64,000 bases of DNA from Chryseobacterium mucoviscidosis (GCF_002177115.1 NZ_MVAG01000057.1:62001-126000), one strand, 5' to 3'; shown: positions 16,091 to 25,970, counted from the first letter of the stretch. Program-made: numbers and translations. The notes: generated from the sequence alone by a model not told the origin.

Positions 16091-18352
16091 ATGAATGCTA
16101 AAGAAAATTTTATGAAAAATACACCGTCTGTCGGACAATCAATAAATCGTCTTGAAGGTCATCTGAAAGTAACAGGTCAAGCAAAATATGCAGCAGAATA
16201 TGATGCTCCGGACTTATTGTATGGGTACATTGTGAACAGTTCGATTACAAAAGGTAAAATCAAGACCATCGATACATCAGAAATAAAAAAATTAGAAGGA
16301 GTTATTGAGGTGTTCACCCATGAAAATAAACCTTCAACTGCCTGGTTTGATTTTCAGTATGCCGATATGGATGCACCTCCCGGAACTGTTTTTAAACCTC
16401 TTAAAGATAATATAATCCGATATAACGGACAACCCATTGCTCTGGTGGTTGCAGAAACATTTGAAATGGCACGTTATGCGGCAGCAAAAATAAAAGTGGT
16501 TTACGAAGAAGAAGAAAATTTTGAAACGGATCTGAAGAAGAATCTTGAAAAAGCCAGAGATCCTAAAAAAGGACTGGCTTCGCTGCTGAAACCGCCTCCG
16601 CCAAAGCCTACCGGTGATTTCAAAAAAGAATATGAAAATTCGTTTGTAAAAACCGACAGCCATTTCAGTCACGGAACCGAGCATCATAATCCTATGGAAA
16701 TGTATGCTTCCACCGTGATCTACGAAGGAAAAGATAAACTCACTATTTACGATAAAACACAGGGAACGATTAATTCCCAAATGTATGTTGCGAATGTTTT
16801 CGGGCTTAAAATGAAAAATGTACAGGTCATCTCACCGTTTGTAGGCGGTGGTTTTGGTTCGGGGCTTCGTCCGCAGCAGCAGCTTTTTATGGCGGTAATG
16901 GCTTCGCTGGCTTTAAAACGTAATGTTCGTGTCACTTTGGATCGCGCGCAGATGTACATGATCGGACACAGACCTCCGACGTTACAGCATACAAAATTCG
17001 GTGCGGATAAAGAAGGTAAAGTCAATGCAATTTATCACAAAGCAATCGGGGAAACTTCGCGGTTTGAAGATTATGTTGAAATTGTGGTGAATTGGGCAAA
17101 TATGCTGTACCCCGCAGAAAATACCTTGTTGGAACATGAAATTGTTCCGTTAGACGTTTACAGTCCGCTTGATATGAGAGCACCCGGCGGAAGTACCGGA
17201 ATGCACGCTGTGGAAGTAACAATGGATGAAATCGCTTATCAATTAAATATAGATCCGCTGGAATTAAGGCTTATCAATTATTCGGAAATTGATAAAAGCA
17301 GTGATAAGGAATATTCGAGTAAAGAACTCAGAAAATGTTATCTGGAAGGAGCAGAAAAATTTGGCTGGAATAAGAGAAATCCTGAACCCCGAAGCATGAA
17401 GCGCGGAAATAAGCTGGTCGGTTACGGAATGGCTACCGGAATTTGGGATGCCAATCGGATTTTAGGACGTGCGGAAGCGATTATGACACCGGATGGAAAA
17501 GTTGAAATAAAAAGTGCCGTTACCGACATCGGAACCGGAACGAAGACGATCATGACGCAGATTGCGGCAGAAGAACTGGGACTTTCCATGGAAGATATTA
17601 CGTTTTCGTATGCCGACAGTAAAATGCCATTTGCTCCGATTCAGGGAGGGTCGTTTACTACGGCAACAGTGGGACCTGCGGTACAGAATGCCTGTCAGGC
17701 TTTAAACAAAAAACTTTTCGAAAAAGCTAAAGATTTGAAAGATTCCGTTTTAAAAAATGTAAATTTTAAAGATGTTATATTCAAAAATGGTTTTATCACC
17801 GTAAAAGATCAGCCTGAAATACAGGTAGATGTCAAAGAAATTTTCAAAAAAAATGGCGGAGAAGCAATTCGAACCACAAATTCTGCAATGCCCAACCCAT
17901 TAAAGTATGGAAAAAAAGCCAGAGCTGTTCACAGTGCGGTTTTCGTTGAGGTAGAAGTGGATGAAGAGTTGGGAATTATTGAAGTAAAAAGAGCGGTTAC
18001 AGCCGTTGCAGCAGGGAAAATTATCAATCCTAAAACAGCAGAAAGTCAGGTTTTGGGAGGCATGATCTGGGGAATCAGCAAAGCTTTGCACGAAGAAACC
18101 ATACTCGATCATGAGTTGGGAAAATATATGAATGCCAATCTGGGTGAATATCATATTCCTGTCCATGCAGATATTCACGATCTGGAAGTGGTATTTGTGG
18201 AAGAAAATGATCAATTTGTAAATGATTTGGGAGTAAAAGGAGTAGGCGAAATAGGTGGAGTAGGAATTCCTCCTGCCATTACAAACGCGATTTTCCATGC
18301 AACCGGAAAGAGAATTTATGATCTCCCTATTCATTTTGACAGGTTGATATAA
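16091..18352 (+). CDS. Molybdenum-binding subunit of second molybdenum hydroxylase
   Basis: A 753-aa catalytic subunit. Motifs: GHLKVTGQAKYAAEY, PFVGGGFGSGLRPQQQ, DMRAPGGSTGMHAVE, QGGSFTTATVGPAVQ, and catalytic Glu720 in GVKGVGEIG. An in-frame alternative start exists at 16112 (Met8); the upstream ATG at 16091 is kept because it closes the gap to the FAD subunit. A Pro/Lys-rich stretch (LLKPPPPKPTGDFKK) around residues 170-190 is absent from the first paralogue. The operon ends at the hairpin 18398-18430. Likely a cytoplasmic aldehyde or N-heterocycle hydroxylase. Confidence 0.87.
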   Translation: MNAKENFMKNTPSVGQSINRLEGHLKVTGQAKYAAEYDAPDLLYGYIVNSSITKGKIKTIDTSEIKKLEGVIEVFTHENKPSTAWFDFQYADMDAPPGTVFKPLKDNIIRYNGQPIALVVAETFEMARYAAAKIKVVYEEEENFETDLKKNLEKARDPKKGLASLLKPPPPKPTGDFKKEYENSFVKTDSHFSHGTEHHNPMEMYASTVIYEGKDKLTIYDKTQGTINSQMYVANVFGLKMKNVQVISPFVGGGFGSGLRPQQQLFMAVMASLALKRNVRVTLDRAQMYMIGHRPPTLQHTKFGADKEGKVNAIYHKAIGETSRFEDYVEIVVNWANMLYPAENTLLEHEIVPLDVYSPLDMRAPGGSTGMHAVEVTMDEIAYQLNIDPLELRLINYSEIDKSSDKEYSSKELRKCYLEGAEKFGWNKRNPEPRSMKRGNKLVGYGMATGIWDANRILGRAEAIMTPDGKVEIKSAVTDIGTGTKTIMTQIAAEELGLSMEDITFSYADSKMPFAPIQGGSFTTATVGPAVQNACQALNKKLFEKAKDLKDSVLKNVNFKDVIFKNGFITVKDQPEIQVDVKEIFKKNGGEAIRTTNSAMPNPLKYGKKARAVHSAVFVEVEVDEELGIIEVKRAVTAVAAGKIINPKTAESQVLGGMIWGISKALHEETILDHELGKYMNANLGEYHIPVHADIHDLEVVFVEENDQFVNDLGVKGVGEIGGVGIPPAITNAIFHATGKRIYDLPIHFDRLI

Positions 18353-18397
18353 TTCTTTCAAATACAACAGAGCTCAGAAATTTATAAATTTCATACC

Positions 18398-18430
18398 ATC
18401 ACGTCGCTTCAAAAAGTGACGTGATTTTTA
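18398..18430 (+). terminator. Intrinsic terminator after second hydroxylase operon
   Basis: ATCACGTCGCT pairs with AGTGACGTGAT (11 pairs including one G-T) around a TCAAAA loop, followed by TTTTATTT. Confidence 0.8.
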
Positions 18431-18772
18431 TTTACAGTAATTATTTTTTAGGTAAATTTTAAAACTTTAATTGAGAAAAAAAACCAGTATTTCTACTGAA
18501 ATGAATAGGATTATTTTCCTATAATTTTGGTTGCTGAACAGGACAAATGACGGAGAGGATGAATGAAAAACTCTGACGATTTATTAATGATTTAAAAATC
18601 AGAAATTTATGATAGAGAAAATGATGCCGAGTGCTTTCTTTTATTAAATTTACATAACCCGATTCTGAATCAGGCGTAAAAATAAAACAATAATCATGGA
18701 GACCAGAAACCATTACAAAACGGGGCGTATTCTGAAAAGCCACACGAGTAGGAATTTTAAAAAAATTATATC
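18431..18772 (+). promoter_or_regulatory. Long leader region before the six-gene cluster
   Basis: A stretch of 342 bp between the hydroxylase terminator and the cluster. TAATTTTG at 18522-18529 fits the TAnnTTTG -7 consensus and would give a leader of about 240 nt. A 26-codon ORF runs from the ATG at 18696 to a TGA at 18774-18776 that overlaps the ATG of the first cluster gene. I see no riboswitch that I recognise. Confidence 0.3.
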
Positions 18773-19366
18773 ATGAGTCAATTTCAATTGGGAATATCCC
18801 TGACTTTTTTAAAAAGAGATTTAGCCTTAGTTGTTCAAAGTACGGAACAAGATTTTGATACAAAAAAAGTTACAACGAAAGAATATCTGCTTGTTCCTAC
18901 AAAAGTTTCATCGGATGATTTTGTAACTTTCAATGATTTAAAAAGTGATTTTAAGAAAATATTTGGGAGTGATTCTGAAGAACCTACAAAACAGGTTACA
19001 GATCAGCTAAAACAGAATAGCTCGGATAATAAATTCGACATCAATAAGATTCATTTTTATCTGAAAACTGCTTATTTATATAAAAAGGCATATTATATTA
19101 ATACAGAAGCAGATTCAAGCAAACCACCTGTAATGGAAGAATGCGATGAAAGGGGAACCAAGCTGAAGGATGACAAAAAAGCAAAATGGGAATATGCACT
19201 GTCCATAAGTATAGACAGTAAGGCGTTCTTCTCAGAATTTAATACAATGTCCATCAATTCAGTTAATTTTTCTATCTGGAATACAGACCGCAACGTGGTG
19301 AAGAAAATGATGACTTTGGGATCTACGGATGATATCTTTAAACAGTTAGAAGACTCTGTAAAATAA
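18773..19366 (+). CDS. Uncharacterised 197-aa protein, first gene of six-gene cluster
   Basis: No family recognised. It is a soluble, charged protein without signal peptide or membrane segment. The N-terminus FQLGISLTFLKRDLALVVQS looks like a beta strand pair, the middle (about 55-85) is polar and probably flexible (DSEEPTKQVTDQ), and the C-terminal half contains KWEYALSISIDSKAF and INSVNFSIWN strands. Many lysines and aspartates. It lies 2 bp before the 1449-aa gene, so the two are almost certainly co-transcribed. Role unknown; possibly a small structural or adaptor component of the cluster product. Confidence 0.75.
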   Translation: MSQFQLGISLTFLKRDLALVVQSTEQDFDTKKVTTKEYLLVPTKVSSDDFVTFNDLKSDFKKIFGSDSEEPTKQVTDQLKQNSSDNKFDINKIHFYLKTAYLYKKAYYINTEADSSKPPVMEECDERGTKLKDDKKAKWEYALSISIDSKAFFSEFNTMSINSVNFSIWNTDRNVVKKMMTLGSTDDIFKQLEDSVK

Positions 19367-19368
19367 TT

Positions 19369-22300
19369 ATGCCCAATATACTTCCTTTCCGGATAAATGC
19401 TTTGTATCTCAATTCGCCTGAACAGGTAATTGGTCAGGATATCCGTTTTGAAAATGTTCCGTGGATGAATACAGAGCGTCATGTCTTTGAAAATCCCAAT
19501 GTTCCCCTCGAAACAAACTCGATTATTCCAAGGCCTTTTTCATGGGATAATTCCATTTATCTGGATAAGGGAGTTCATCTTCATTTTATTCTTCCTTCAT
19601 TCTTTAAAAAATTTAATGATAAAGGAAATCTGCCAAAAGCTCCCAATCGTTGGTATATAAAAAGACAGCGTGATGGGGAGGAATGGATTGTGGAAAGCGA
19701 TTATATATGGAACGTTAACGATCCTAAACTGAATAAAAACAATACCTGTACCTACGCGGAAGAAGCAACAGATACTTTTCAGTTTGCATATGTGGGAAGA
19801 AAATATAAACTGAACGACTGGATCTATCAGACCAATTCCCAGACGAATTATTTAAAAAATCTCAGTGCTTTGGGATGGGGAAGTTTTTCATTCGATATTC
19901 ATTATCCCAATTGCAGAAGTGTATTTGGATTTTATGATGAAGACGGAACAGAAAACGAAATATATCAGGTTATCGGATGGGTAGATCATTACGGACAAAG
20001 CTCAGCCGATGAATATATCGTTGCTGGTAATTTTCAGTTAAAATCCGGGGAGGCCACAGAAAATGAAGAATCCTTTGATGTTGCTGTTGCCAATACTTTG
20101 CCCGAGACACTTTCTGCATTAATCATCAATACCAACAACCCGGATCTTTCCAGGCAGGATCTTCAGAAACAGGAAGAACAGATTGCTTCAATCATTAATT
20201 TTGATGAACTGAAGGAGCTGAATCTGGACTGGATTTCCAGACTGAGGAATAAACAGCACGAGCAACAGTTTAATAAAACATCCGGAACAACAAAATATGT
20301 TCTGAATATTGTTATTTCTGATCAGGAGGATGCTGTTCAGGAATATGATGTAGACAGCAGTCTTTTGGATTTTGAGTTCAGCGGAAATGTGGCTTTACAG
20401 TATGAAAAGATAAAAGATAAGCTTAAAACCTTTCAGGAGTCTGCAAAATCCGATGAAATTCTTGCGGTTTGGGAAGGCGTTTCTTTACCGGATCTCTTCA
20501 ATATTTCTTATACCGAAGTCTTGGAAGATGAGCTGGAAAATCTCAACAAAATACAAAACAGCTATGAGCTGGATACCTTCAGATTACAGGCTAAAATTGA
20601 AAGTCTGTACCTGCACTGGTCTACGTATTTAAACGCTTTATTTTTAAGCAAAGATAAAAACATCAATAAGCTTAAAGAAGATCTTAAACTGTTAATCTCA
20701 CAGATCAGCATCTTAAAAGAAAAGCTGGGAAATACAAAAGACAAAGCTCTGAATGCAAAAGATTTATTTTCCGGAAAAATATCAGAACATTACACAAGAT
20801 ACCGCGATTATGCCCTCATTAAATTTCTACTGAAAGCAAAACAGACCGGAGAAACCATAAATGAAAAAGAACTCCGGAACCTCCTGCATCAGCGGTATAA
20901 AACAAGAATGATTCTGTCCAAAAAAAACAGAACCGATTATTACGAACCGCTGCCGCCAAGCGTTATTATTTCGTCTCCGAAAAAAAACAGCATTTTCAAT
21001 CTTTTCAGCAATCCGTCTGCTCCGGAAGAAATACAGTCGGTACCTTTATTCAAGCCGGAAAAGAAAGAAAACCGTCAAAATGTGCTGAATGTGGTCAATT
21101 CTCAGGAAATCAAGACCAATCAGTGGCATACCTATAAAGTAGAATGGGAAAGTTTATTTCTGCCTAAAAAAGAAGGCCATTATCTGGCTTCCGATACTAA
21201 TTTTACAGAAAATTTTTTACAGGATTCCTACATTTTGGATGAGCTTAATGCAGACTTAATAAAAGCCTATCCTTTACATGATATTGCGTATATGCCGAAT
21301 CCTAATATCTACTACGGGCATTCTTTTGTAAGCGATGAGGTTAAAGAATATGTAAAAGAAAAATTAGGCAAAAATCTTCTTCGTATTGATGAAAAAAACA
21401 ACGCGGAATTAATAGAAAAAATAAAAATATTTCTTCAGAAACTGGAAGAAACTTCCTTGTTTGAACTTACCCTTTCAGATTTCAATAATTTAATGCTTCA
21501 GAGAAGCAATGGCTTGTCCGTCTTACCCCTCATTCCCAACGGATTTACAGATCATAAAGAGATGGCAAAAAGCATAGAAGATTTATGCAAAGAATATGGA
21601 AACAGTCTCGATCTTTTAACGCCAAACAGATTATCCATATTCAATCCGTTCAGAAACGGAGCCTTTAAAATGAACAGACTGAGAATTGTAGATTCTTTCG
21701 GAAGAAACAAAATCATCGAGCCGGAAAAAATAATTACCACCCATGTGCAGAAAATCGAAAATAAAGATAACTGGGTTGCACTGCCGCCAAGATATCTTCA
21801 GCCTTCTGCCGTAAGCACAAGATTTACAAGAACAGCAACAGAAGGAAAAAAATCTCCTGTACTCGGATGGATGGTTCCTGTGTATCTTAATCAGCGGATA
21901 GAATTTTTTGATGCACACGGAAAACATTTAGGGGCAGTAGACACAGAAGGAGCGTGGGAATCTTCCCCTTTTGATGCCGGTTTGGCTCAGGAAAACACAG
22001 ACTATACAACAGTTGTTAGAAATCCTCATCTCAGAAGAATTATACACTGGATTATCGAAAGAATTGGCAAAACCAACAAAAAAGATCAGTTTATAAAAGA
22101 ACTGCAGAGAACAATGGAGCATATTTCACCCGAAGATTATGCCAATCCGTCTCTGTTGGAAACCATCTCTTCCGTACCTGTTGCGATTACTTTAGTGAAC
22201 ATCAATTTATTCACCAGAGGAGAAGCATTGCATGACATCAGTTATTCAGAAAACATCACCATCAATACCTACAACAGCCAGAGAAAATACGATAAAGTGA

Positions 22301-23718
22301 AAATCCCGATGTCCATTGGAGATTTAAACCAGTATAACGACGGCGTTCTGGCTTACTGGCACTACCATCTGGAAAATAAAGAACAGAACGAAAGACTGGG
22401 TTTGAAAGCTTTGGAAAGCAAAATTTATTTTAATAATGATGCAGAAAAGAAAATAAGCCGTTTTTACTATTCTCTGAAAGATTTTCTGAAAGAAAACCCA
22501 ATCGACGGAAGAGAAAAATGGAACGAAATTGAAGGTAAAACCATGTACAGCTCTTCAATAAGCTATAAAAATCAGGACAAAGAAAGCTTTCTGGCACTTA
22601 ATGATACGCTGAATGCCTGCCAAAGATATCTTCTGATTCATCCTAAAGGAAACCTGAACATTAAAACAGGAATTTTACCAGAAAAGCGCATAAGACTGCC
22701 GTACAATGCCATTAAAAATGCTTTGAGAAGAATTGAACTTACATTATTAACAGCGCCTGTTATAACGCCCAAAGAAAACCTTCAGCTATCCCTTGCGAAA
22801 GATAATCGCTATCAGTGGTCGTGGATTGAACTGGAAAAAAAGAATAAAAAAGAACCTCTATCTCCTTCAAATCCACCCTTAAAAAAACGGATGACCCAAA
22901 ATTTAGCCATCGATTTTTCTCAGAATTTTGAATCCGAAACCTACTTACAGACACTGCTTTCAGAATTAAAAGAAGAACATATTTTAATTAATGAATTGAA
23001 GCCGTTTTTTCCGGAGGAAGACATCTATTTTATCGATAAAAATGAATTTCAGATACGAAATAATACAGAAAAATACAGCATAAGAAATGAATTTATTAAC
23101 GATGGGGTAACCGGTAAAATCGGCAGAAGCGAAAACGTTAAATCCATGCAGATCGCTTTAGATTTTAATCAGTTTAAAAATAAAAAATATACAGCCCTCA
23201 AAGAATTTATCATTCGGGAAAAATATGTGATGAAGCAGGAAAACAATCTGTTGGGCGAAGAAATTTATTATTTAAACACTGAAAAAACAAAAACACTGAA
23301 AGAAAAAGACAATTCTGAATTAAACGATTCCGAAAAAGAACTGGCTGAACTTCTGTCAATGAAAACCTCCAATAAAATCATCACACTCAGAGAATTGTTG
23401 GGCAGACTGTACATTTTCACCAAAGAAAACGCTTCAGCGATCATCAGAGAACGCTTTAAGCAAAGCCTCATTAATAAAAAAATCATTCAGGAATATCCCT
23501 TTTATCCGGAAGACCAGATCCACTTTGTAAACCGCGAAGAATGGGAAAAGATTAAAATAAAAGAAGATCCCGATGACGATGAAAAATTATTGCTGAAGCT
23601 GATTGAGAATACTTCCAAAGCCATTCTGGAGATCGGGGACTTTAATACCAACTCCGGAAACATTCCCCATCTTGTTTTAAAAGAAGGATGGCTGTCTATA
23701 AAATCTACTAAATTCTAA
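19369..23718 (+). CDS. Uncharacterised 1449-aa protein of six-gene cluster
   Basis: The largest gene in the window. No signal peptide or transmembrane segment. The N-terminal region has a pattern that I have seen in large uncharacterised bacterial proteins: GVHLHFILPSFF at 68-79 and APNRWYIKRQ at 91-100, rich in Trp and Tyr. A helical, probably coiled-coil section follows at roughly 395-480, then mixed segments, including VALPPRYLQPSAVSTRF and KSPVLGWMVPVYLNQ in the middle third, where aromatic residues again concentrate. The C-terminal third is strongly charged. No catalytic motif found. It is 5 bp before the LamG-like gene. Its size and domain pattern suggest a structural scaffold, but this is inference. 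Confidence 0.75.
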   Translation: MPNILPFRINALYLNSPEQVIGQDIRFENVPWMNTERHVFENPNVPLETNSIIPRPFSWDNSIYLDKGVHLHFILPSFFKKFNDKGNLPKAPNRWYIKRQRDGEEWIVESDYIWNVNDPKLNKNNTCTYAEEATDTFQFAYVGRKYKLNDWIYQTNSQTNYLKNLSALGWGSFSFDIHYPNCRSVFGFYDEDGTENEIYQVIGWVDHYGQSSADEYIVAGNFQLKSGEATENEESFDVAVANTLPETLSALIINTNNPDLSRQDLQKQEEQIASIINFDELKELNLDWISRLRNKQHEQQFNKTSGTTKYVLNIVISDQEDAVQEYDVDSSLLDFEFSGNVALQYEKIKDKLKTFQESAKSDEILAVWEGVSLPDLFNISYTEVLEDELENLNKIQNSYELDTFRLQAKIESLYLHWSTYLNALFLSKDKNINKLKEDLKLLISQISILKEKLGNTKDKALNAKDLFSGKISEHYTRYRDYALIKFLLKAKQTGETINEKELRNLLHQRYKTRMILSKKNRTDYYEPLPPSVIISSPKKNSIFNLFSNPSAPEEIQSVPLFKPEKKENRQNVLNVVNSQEIKTNQWHTYKVEWESLFLPKKEGHYLASDTNFTENFLQDSYILDELNADLIKAYPLHDIAYMPNPNIYYGHSFVSDEVKEYVKEKLGKNLLRIDEKNNAELIEKIKIFLQKLEETSLFELTLSDFNNLMLQRSNGLSVLPLIPNGFTDHKEMAKSIEDLCKEYGNSLDLLTPNRLSIFNPFRNGAFKMNRLRIVDSFGRNKIIEPEKIITTHVQKIENKDNWVALPPRYLQPSAVSTRFTRTATEGKKSPVLGWMVPVYLNQRIEFFDAHGKHLGAVDTEGAWESSPFDAGLAQENTDYTTVVRNPHLRRIIHWIIERIGKTNKKDQFIKELQRTMEHISPEDYANPSLLETISSVPVAITLVNINLFTRGEALHDISYSENITINTYNSQRKYDKVKIPMSIGDLNQYNDGVLAYWHYHLENKEQNERLGLKALESKIYFNNDAEKKISRFYYSLKDFLKENPIDGREKWNEIEGKTMYSSSISYKNQDKESFLALNDTLNACQRYLLIHPKGNLNIKTGILPEKRIRLPYNAIKNALRRIELTLLTAPVITPKENLQLSLAKDNRYQWSWIELEKKNKKEPLSPSNPPLKKRMTQNLAIDFSQNFESETYLQTLLSELKEEHILINELKPFFPEEDIYFIDKNEFQIRNNTEKYSIRNEFINDGVTGKIGRSENVKSMQIALDFNQFKNKKYTALKEFIIREKYVMKQENNLLGEEIYYLNTEKTKTLKEKDNSELNDSEKELAELLSMKTSNKIITLRELLGRLYIFTKENASAIIRERFKQSLINKKIIQEYPFYPEDQIHFVNREEWEKIKIKEDPDDDEKLLLKLIENTSKAILEIGDFNTNSGNIPHLVLKEGWLSIKSTKF

Positions 23719-23723
23719 ACATC

Positions 23724-25262
23724 ATGGCAAAACTGTTATATTACTTTCCACTGGATAATTTAGTGAATAATGACATTGTTAATAATTACAAAACCCAGGT
23801 TCAGTCCGGGTTACAAAATAGTGCTTTAAATGTTGATTTTGATGAGTATAAAGGTTCTTATCTCAATTTTAAAGATAAAACCCAGTTAGAATTAACCTTT
23901 AAAAAAAGCATCGGTAAAGAAGGAACTTTAATTAATTTCTTTTTTAACTATCATAAAAAAAACAGCAGCGAGGCTCTTAATCTCATCACCATCGGGGATA
24001 AAATACTGAGCGTCATCAAATCTAATAACAGAAACGCTGTTTCTTTTAAAAATAACATCAGAATAAACGATGAAGACTTCAGAATCCGGGAAAACCACTG
24101 GTTTAATGCCTCCGTTTATTATAATTCTTCCGGAAATATAGAGCTCTATCTTACGGACGATAATTTCTTAGTGCTGAAAAAAGCTGTAATTTCATTTAAC
24201 GATGATGCAGAAGATCAGAACATCATTGTAGGAGGCAATAAAGACGGAGATCAGCTTCGCATTGCAGATCTGTCGGTATATAATGATGTTTCCAAAGATG
24301 AAATAGAAAACCTCGTCAATACATCTATCGGAAAACACCTTACCTTACTCTCAAAATCCACTTTAATTGATACTGTAAGCTTTACTCTCAGCAACAATTC
24401 CGTTTTTGATAAACTCGTTATAGAAAATGATCCGAAACCTTTATCCTTCGAACTTCTTCCGGGAGAGATGACGATAGAAAGACAGGATAACAGCGCGGCA
24501 AAACTTAAAGTGAAAAAAGGCTTTTTTCAATATTCTGCTGTACAAGCAAACAATACCGAAGAATCAGACGATCTGCACATTTCCTTTGGCTTTAAAAATC
24601 AGAACACTGAAAATACAAATTTAACCGCAGTATTGAATGATCTCTCCATCGTGAACCGCTTAGATCAGGAAAGAATTTTAGTACAGCTTGAAATGTATAA
24701 TATAACACTTACGAAAGATGAATTCTCTAAAACCTATACAAAATCTCAGCCTCTCATCATCGATAAAGTTTTTGAAATAATGGATATAAGAGGAGAAAAC
24801 GAAAGCCCTTTTGAAGTATTTATTCTGGGCAACGATACGTTGTACAATGGCACAGCAAACGAAGCACAGACCATAAGACTGGCAATAAGCAACACCACCG
24901 AGCTGGATCTTAAGCTATCGGAAAACAGTGGTTTCAGGATTACAGGCAACTTTTTTACCATCCTTGAAAATGATGCAAAACAAACCAACAATACCAAATT
25001 GCTGGAACACCAGACCTTCACGACCATACCTGCAAAACCCAAATCTACAGACAACGACTTCCTGTGTTTTCAGAAAGAATACCTGCTGAAAAAAGGAACA
25101 TCCATTATTATGGAAATATCGCGATTAAAAGCAAAACAATCTGCCCCTGCAAATCCGTCCGGTGCATATCCTTTCTATCTCGAATACAAAAATATTCCCG
25201 GCTACAGAAACGGAAAGATGAAATTCCACATCAAAACAGGCAAAATCTTTTACTCACTCTAA
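23724..25262 (+). CDS. LamG/concanavalin-like domain protein of six-gene cluster
   Basis: A 512-aa protein starting LLYYFPLDN, a typical opening of LamG/concanavalin-like jelly-roll domains, with further signs at about residues 95-205 (HWFNASVYYNSSGNIELYL, IIVGGNKDGDQLRIADLSVY). The remaining 300 residues are predicted mostly beta, with no known domain recognised. LamG domains usually bind glycans or proteins. No signal peptide is present, unusual for such a domain in Bacteroidota, where LamG proteins are commonly secreted. It is 5 bp after the 1449-aa gene and 12 bp before the tail-collar gene. Confidence 0.7.
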   Translation: MAKLLYYFPLDNLVNNDIVNNYKTQVQSGLQNSALNVDFDEYKGSYLNFKDKTQLELTFKKSIGKEGTLINFFFNYHKKNSSEALNLITIGDKILSVIKSNNRNAVSFKNNIRINDEDFRIRENHWFNASVYYNSSGNIELYLTDDNFLVLKKAVISFNDDAEDQNIIVGGNKDGDQLRIADLSVYNDVSKDEIENLVNTSIGKHLTLLSKSTLIDTVSFTLSNNSVFDKLVIENDPKPLSFELLPGEMTIERQDNSAAKLKVKKGFFQYSAVQANNTEESDDLHISFGFKNQNTENTNLTAVLNDLSIVNRLDQERILVQLEMYNITLTKDEFSKTYTKSQPLIIDKVFEIMDIRGENESPFEVFILGNDTLYNGTANEAQTIRLAISNTTELDLKLSENSGFRITGNFFTILENDAKQTNNTKLLEHQTFTTIPAKPKSTDNDFLCFQKEYLLKKGTSIIMEISRLKAKQSAPANPSGAYPFYLEYKNIPGYRNGKMKFHIKTGKIFYSL

Positions 25263-25274
25263 AGCATTAAAATC

Positions 25275-25970
25275 ATGGCAGAAAATTTAAACATCAAAGA
25301 CTTTAAAGCGAATGAAGCAGACATTGAAAAGCTTACTTCCGGAAAAGCAACCATTAATGCTTTGGATTCTCAGAATACAGTCATCAGTACTTTAACAGCA
25401 GATCTCATTAAGCTGAAAAACCAGATAGAATTACTTAATGAGGAGCTTAAAATTATGAAAGGATCAAAAGAACTGGTGAAGATCACTTCCGGCAGAACCG
25501 ATGTCAACAACTCTTTATATACCAATAACGAACTGGTTTCTTTACCGGTAGGATCCATCGTTGCATTTTACGGAACCACGCTTCCCGAAGGCTGGGCTTT
25601 TTGCGACGGCTTTAATAACACTCCGGATCTTAGAGGAAGCTTTATTCTCGGGAACTCCGGAATCGGCCAGAAAAACAGTCAGGTTTACAACAGGTCTAAT
25701 ACCATTACACTAAGCGAAAAAAATATTCCGCGGGTCTGGAGTACCGTTACCACAAAATATTATAAAGTAGAAGCCGGAACAGGCGGAAATAATTTTGATT
25801 TTTTAGGAACGAAAGCTACTTCCAGAAATCAGACTATTTACAGAGAAAACAGTTGGTGTACAGACGAAAATATAGCCACAGAATTTGCGATAGGTCATGA
25901 AACTCCAACGCCGGTGGAAGTCCCGAATCCACAGCACGTAAAATTAGCTTATATCATGAAAATAAGATAA
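25275..25970 (+). CDS. Coiled-coil plus phage tail-collar domain protein
   Basis: A 231-aa protein with two parts. Residues 1-65 have heptad-like helical sequence (LNIKDFKANEADIEKL, LIKLKNQIELLNEELKIM), suited to trimerisation. Residues 90-231 form a phage tail-collar domain: PVGSIVAFYGTTLPEGWAFC with D-G following, then TPDLRGSFILG, and a C-terminus HVKLAYIMKIR that is typical of collar and microcystin-dependent proteins. Such proteins are distal fibre tips in phage tails and tail-derived particles. No sheath, tube, baseplate or tape-measure gene is in the window, so this is not a recognisable prophage. It could be a receptor-binding tip of the cluster product. Confidence 0.8.
   Translation: MAENLNIKDFKANEADIEKLTSGKATINALDSQNTVISTLTADLIKLKNQIELLNEELKIMKGSKELVKITSGRTDVNNSLYTNNELVSLPVGSIVAFYGTTLPEGWAFCDGFNNTPDLRGSFILGNSGIGQKNSQVYNRSNTITLSEKNIPRVWSTVTTKYYKVEAGTGGNNFDFLGTKATSRNQTIYRENSWCTDENIATEFAIGHETPTPVEVPNPQHVKLAYIMKIR

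Noticed and set aside
10585..18352. Calling the two operons xanthine dehydrogenase because a hydroxyisourate hydrolase is in the same window
   Set aside because: The four-Cys insertion in both FAD subunits and the Tat-type leader fit PaoABC-type aldehyde oxidoreductases better, and the hydrolase is 12 kb away with another regulator.
18519..18743. 74-codon ORF on the minus strand upstream of the six-gene cluster
   Set aside because: Composition is not protein-like, it overlaps the probable promoter/leader region, and it has no recognisable motif.
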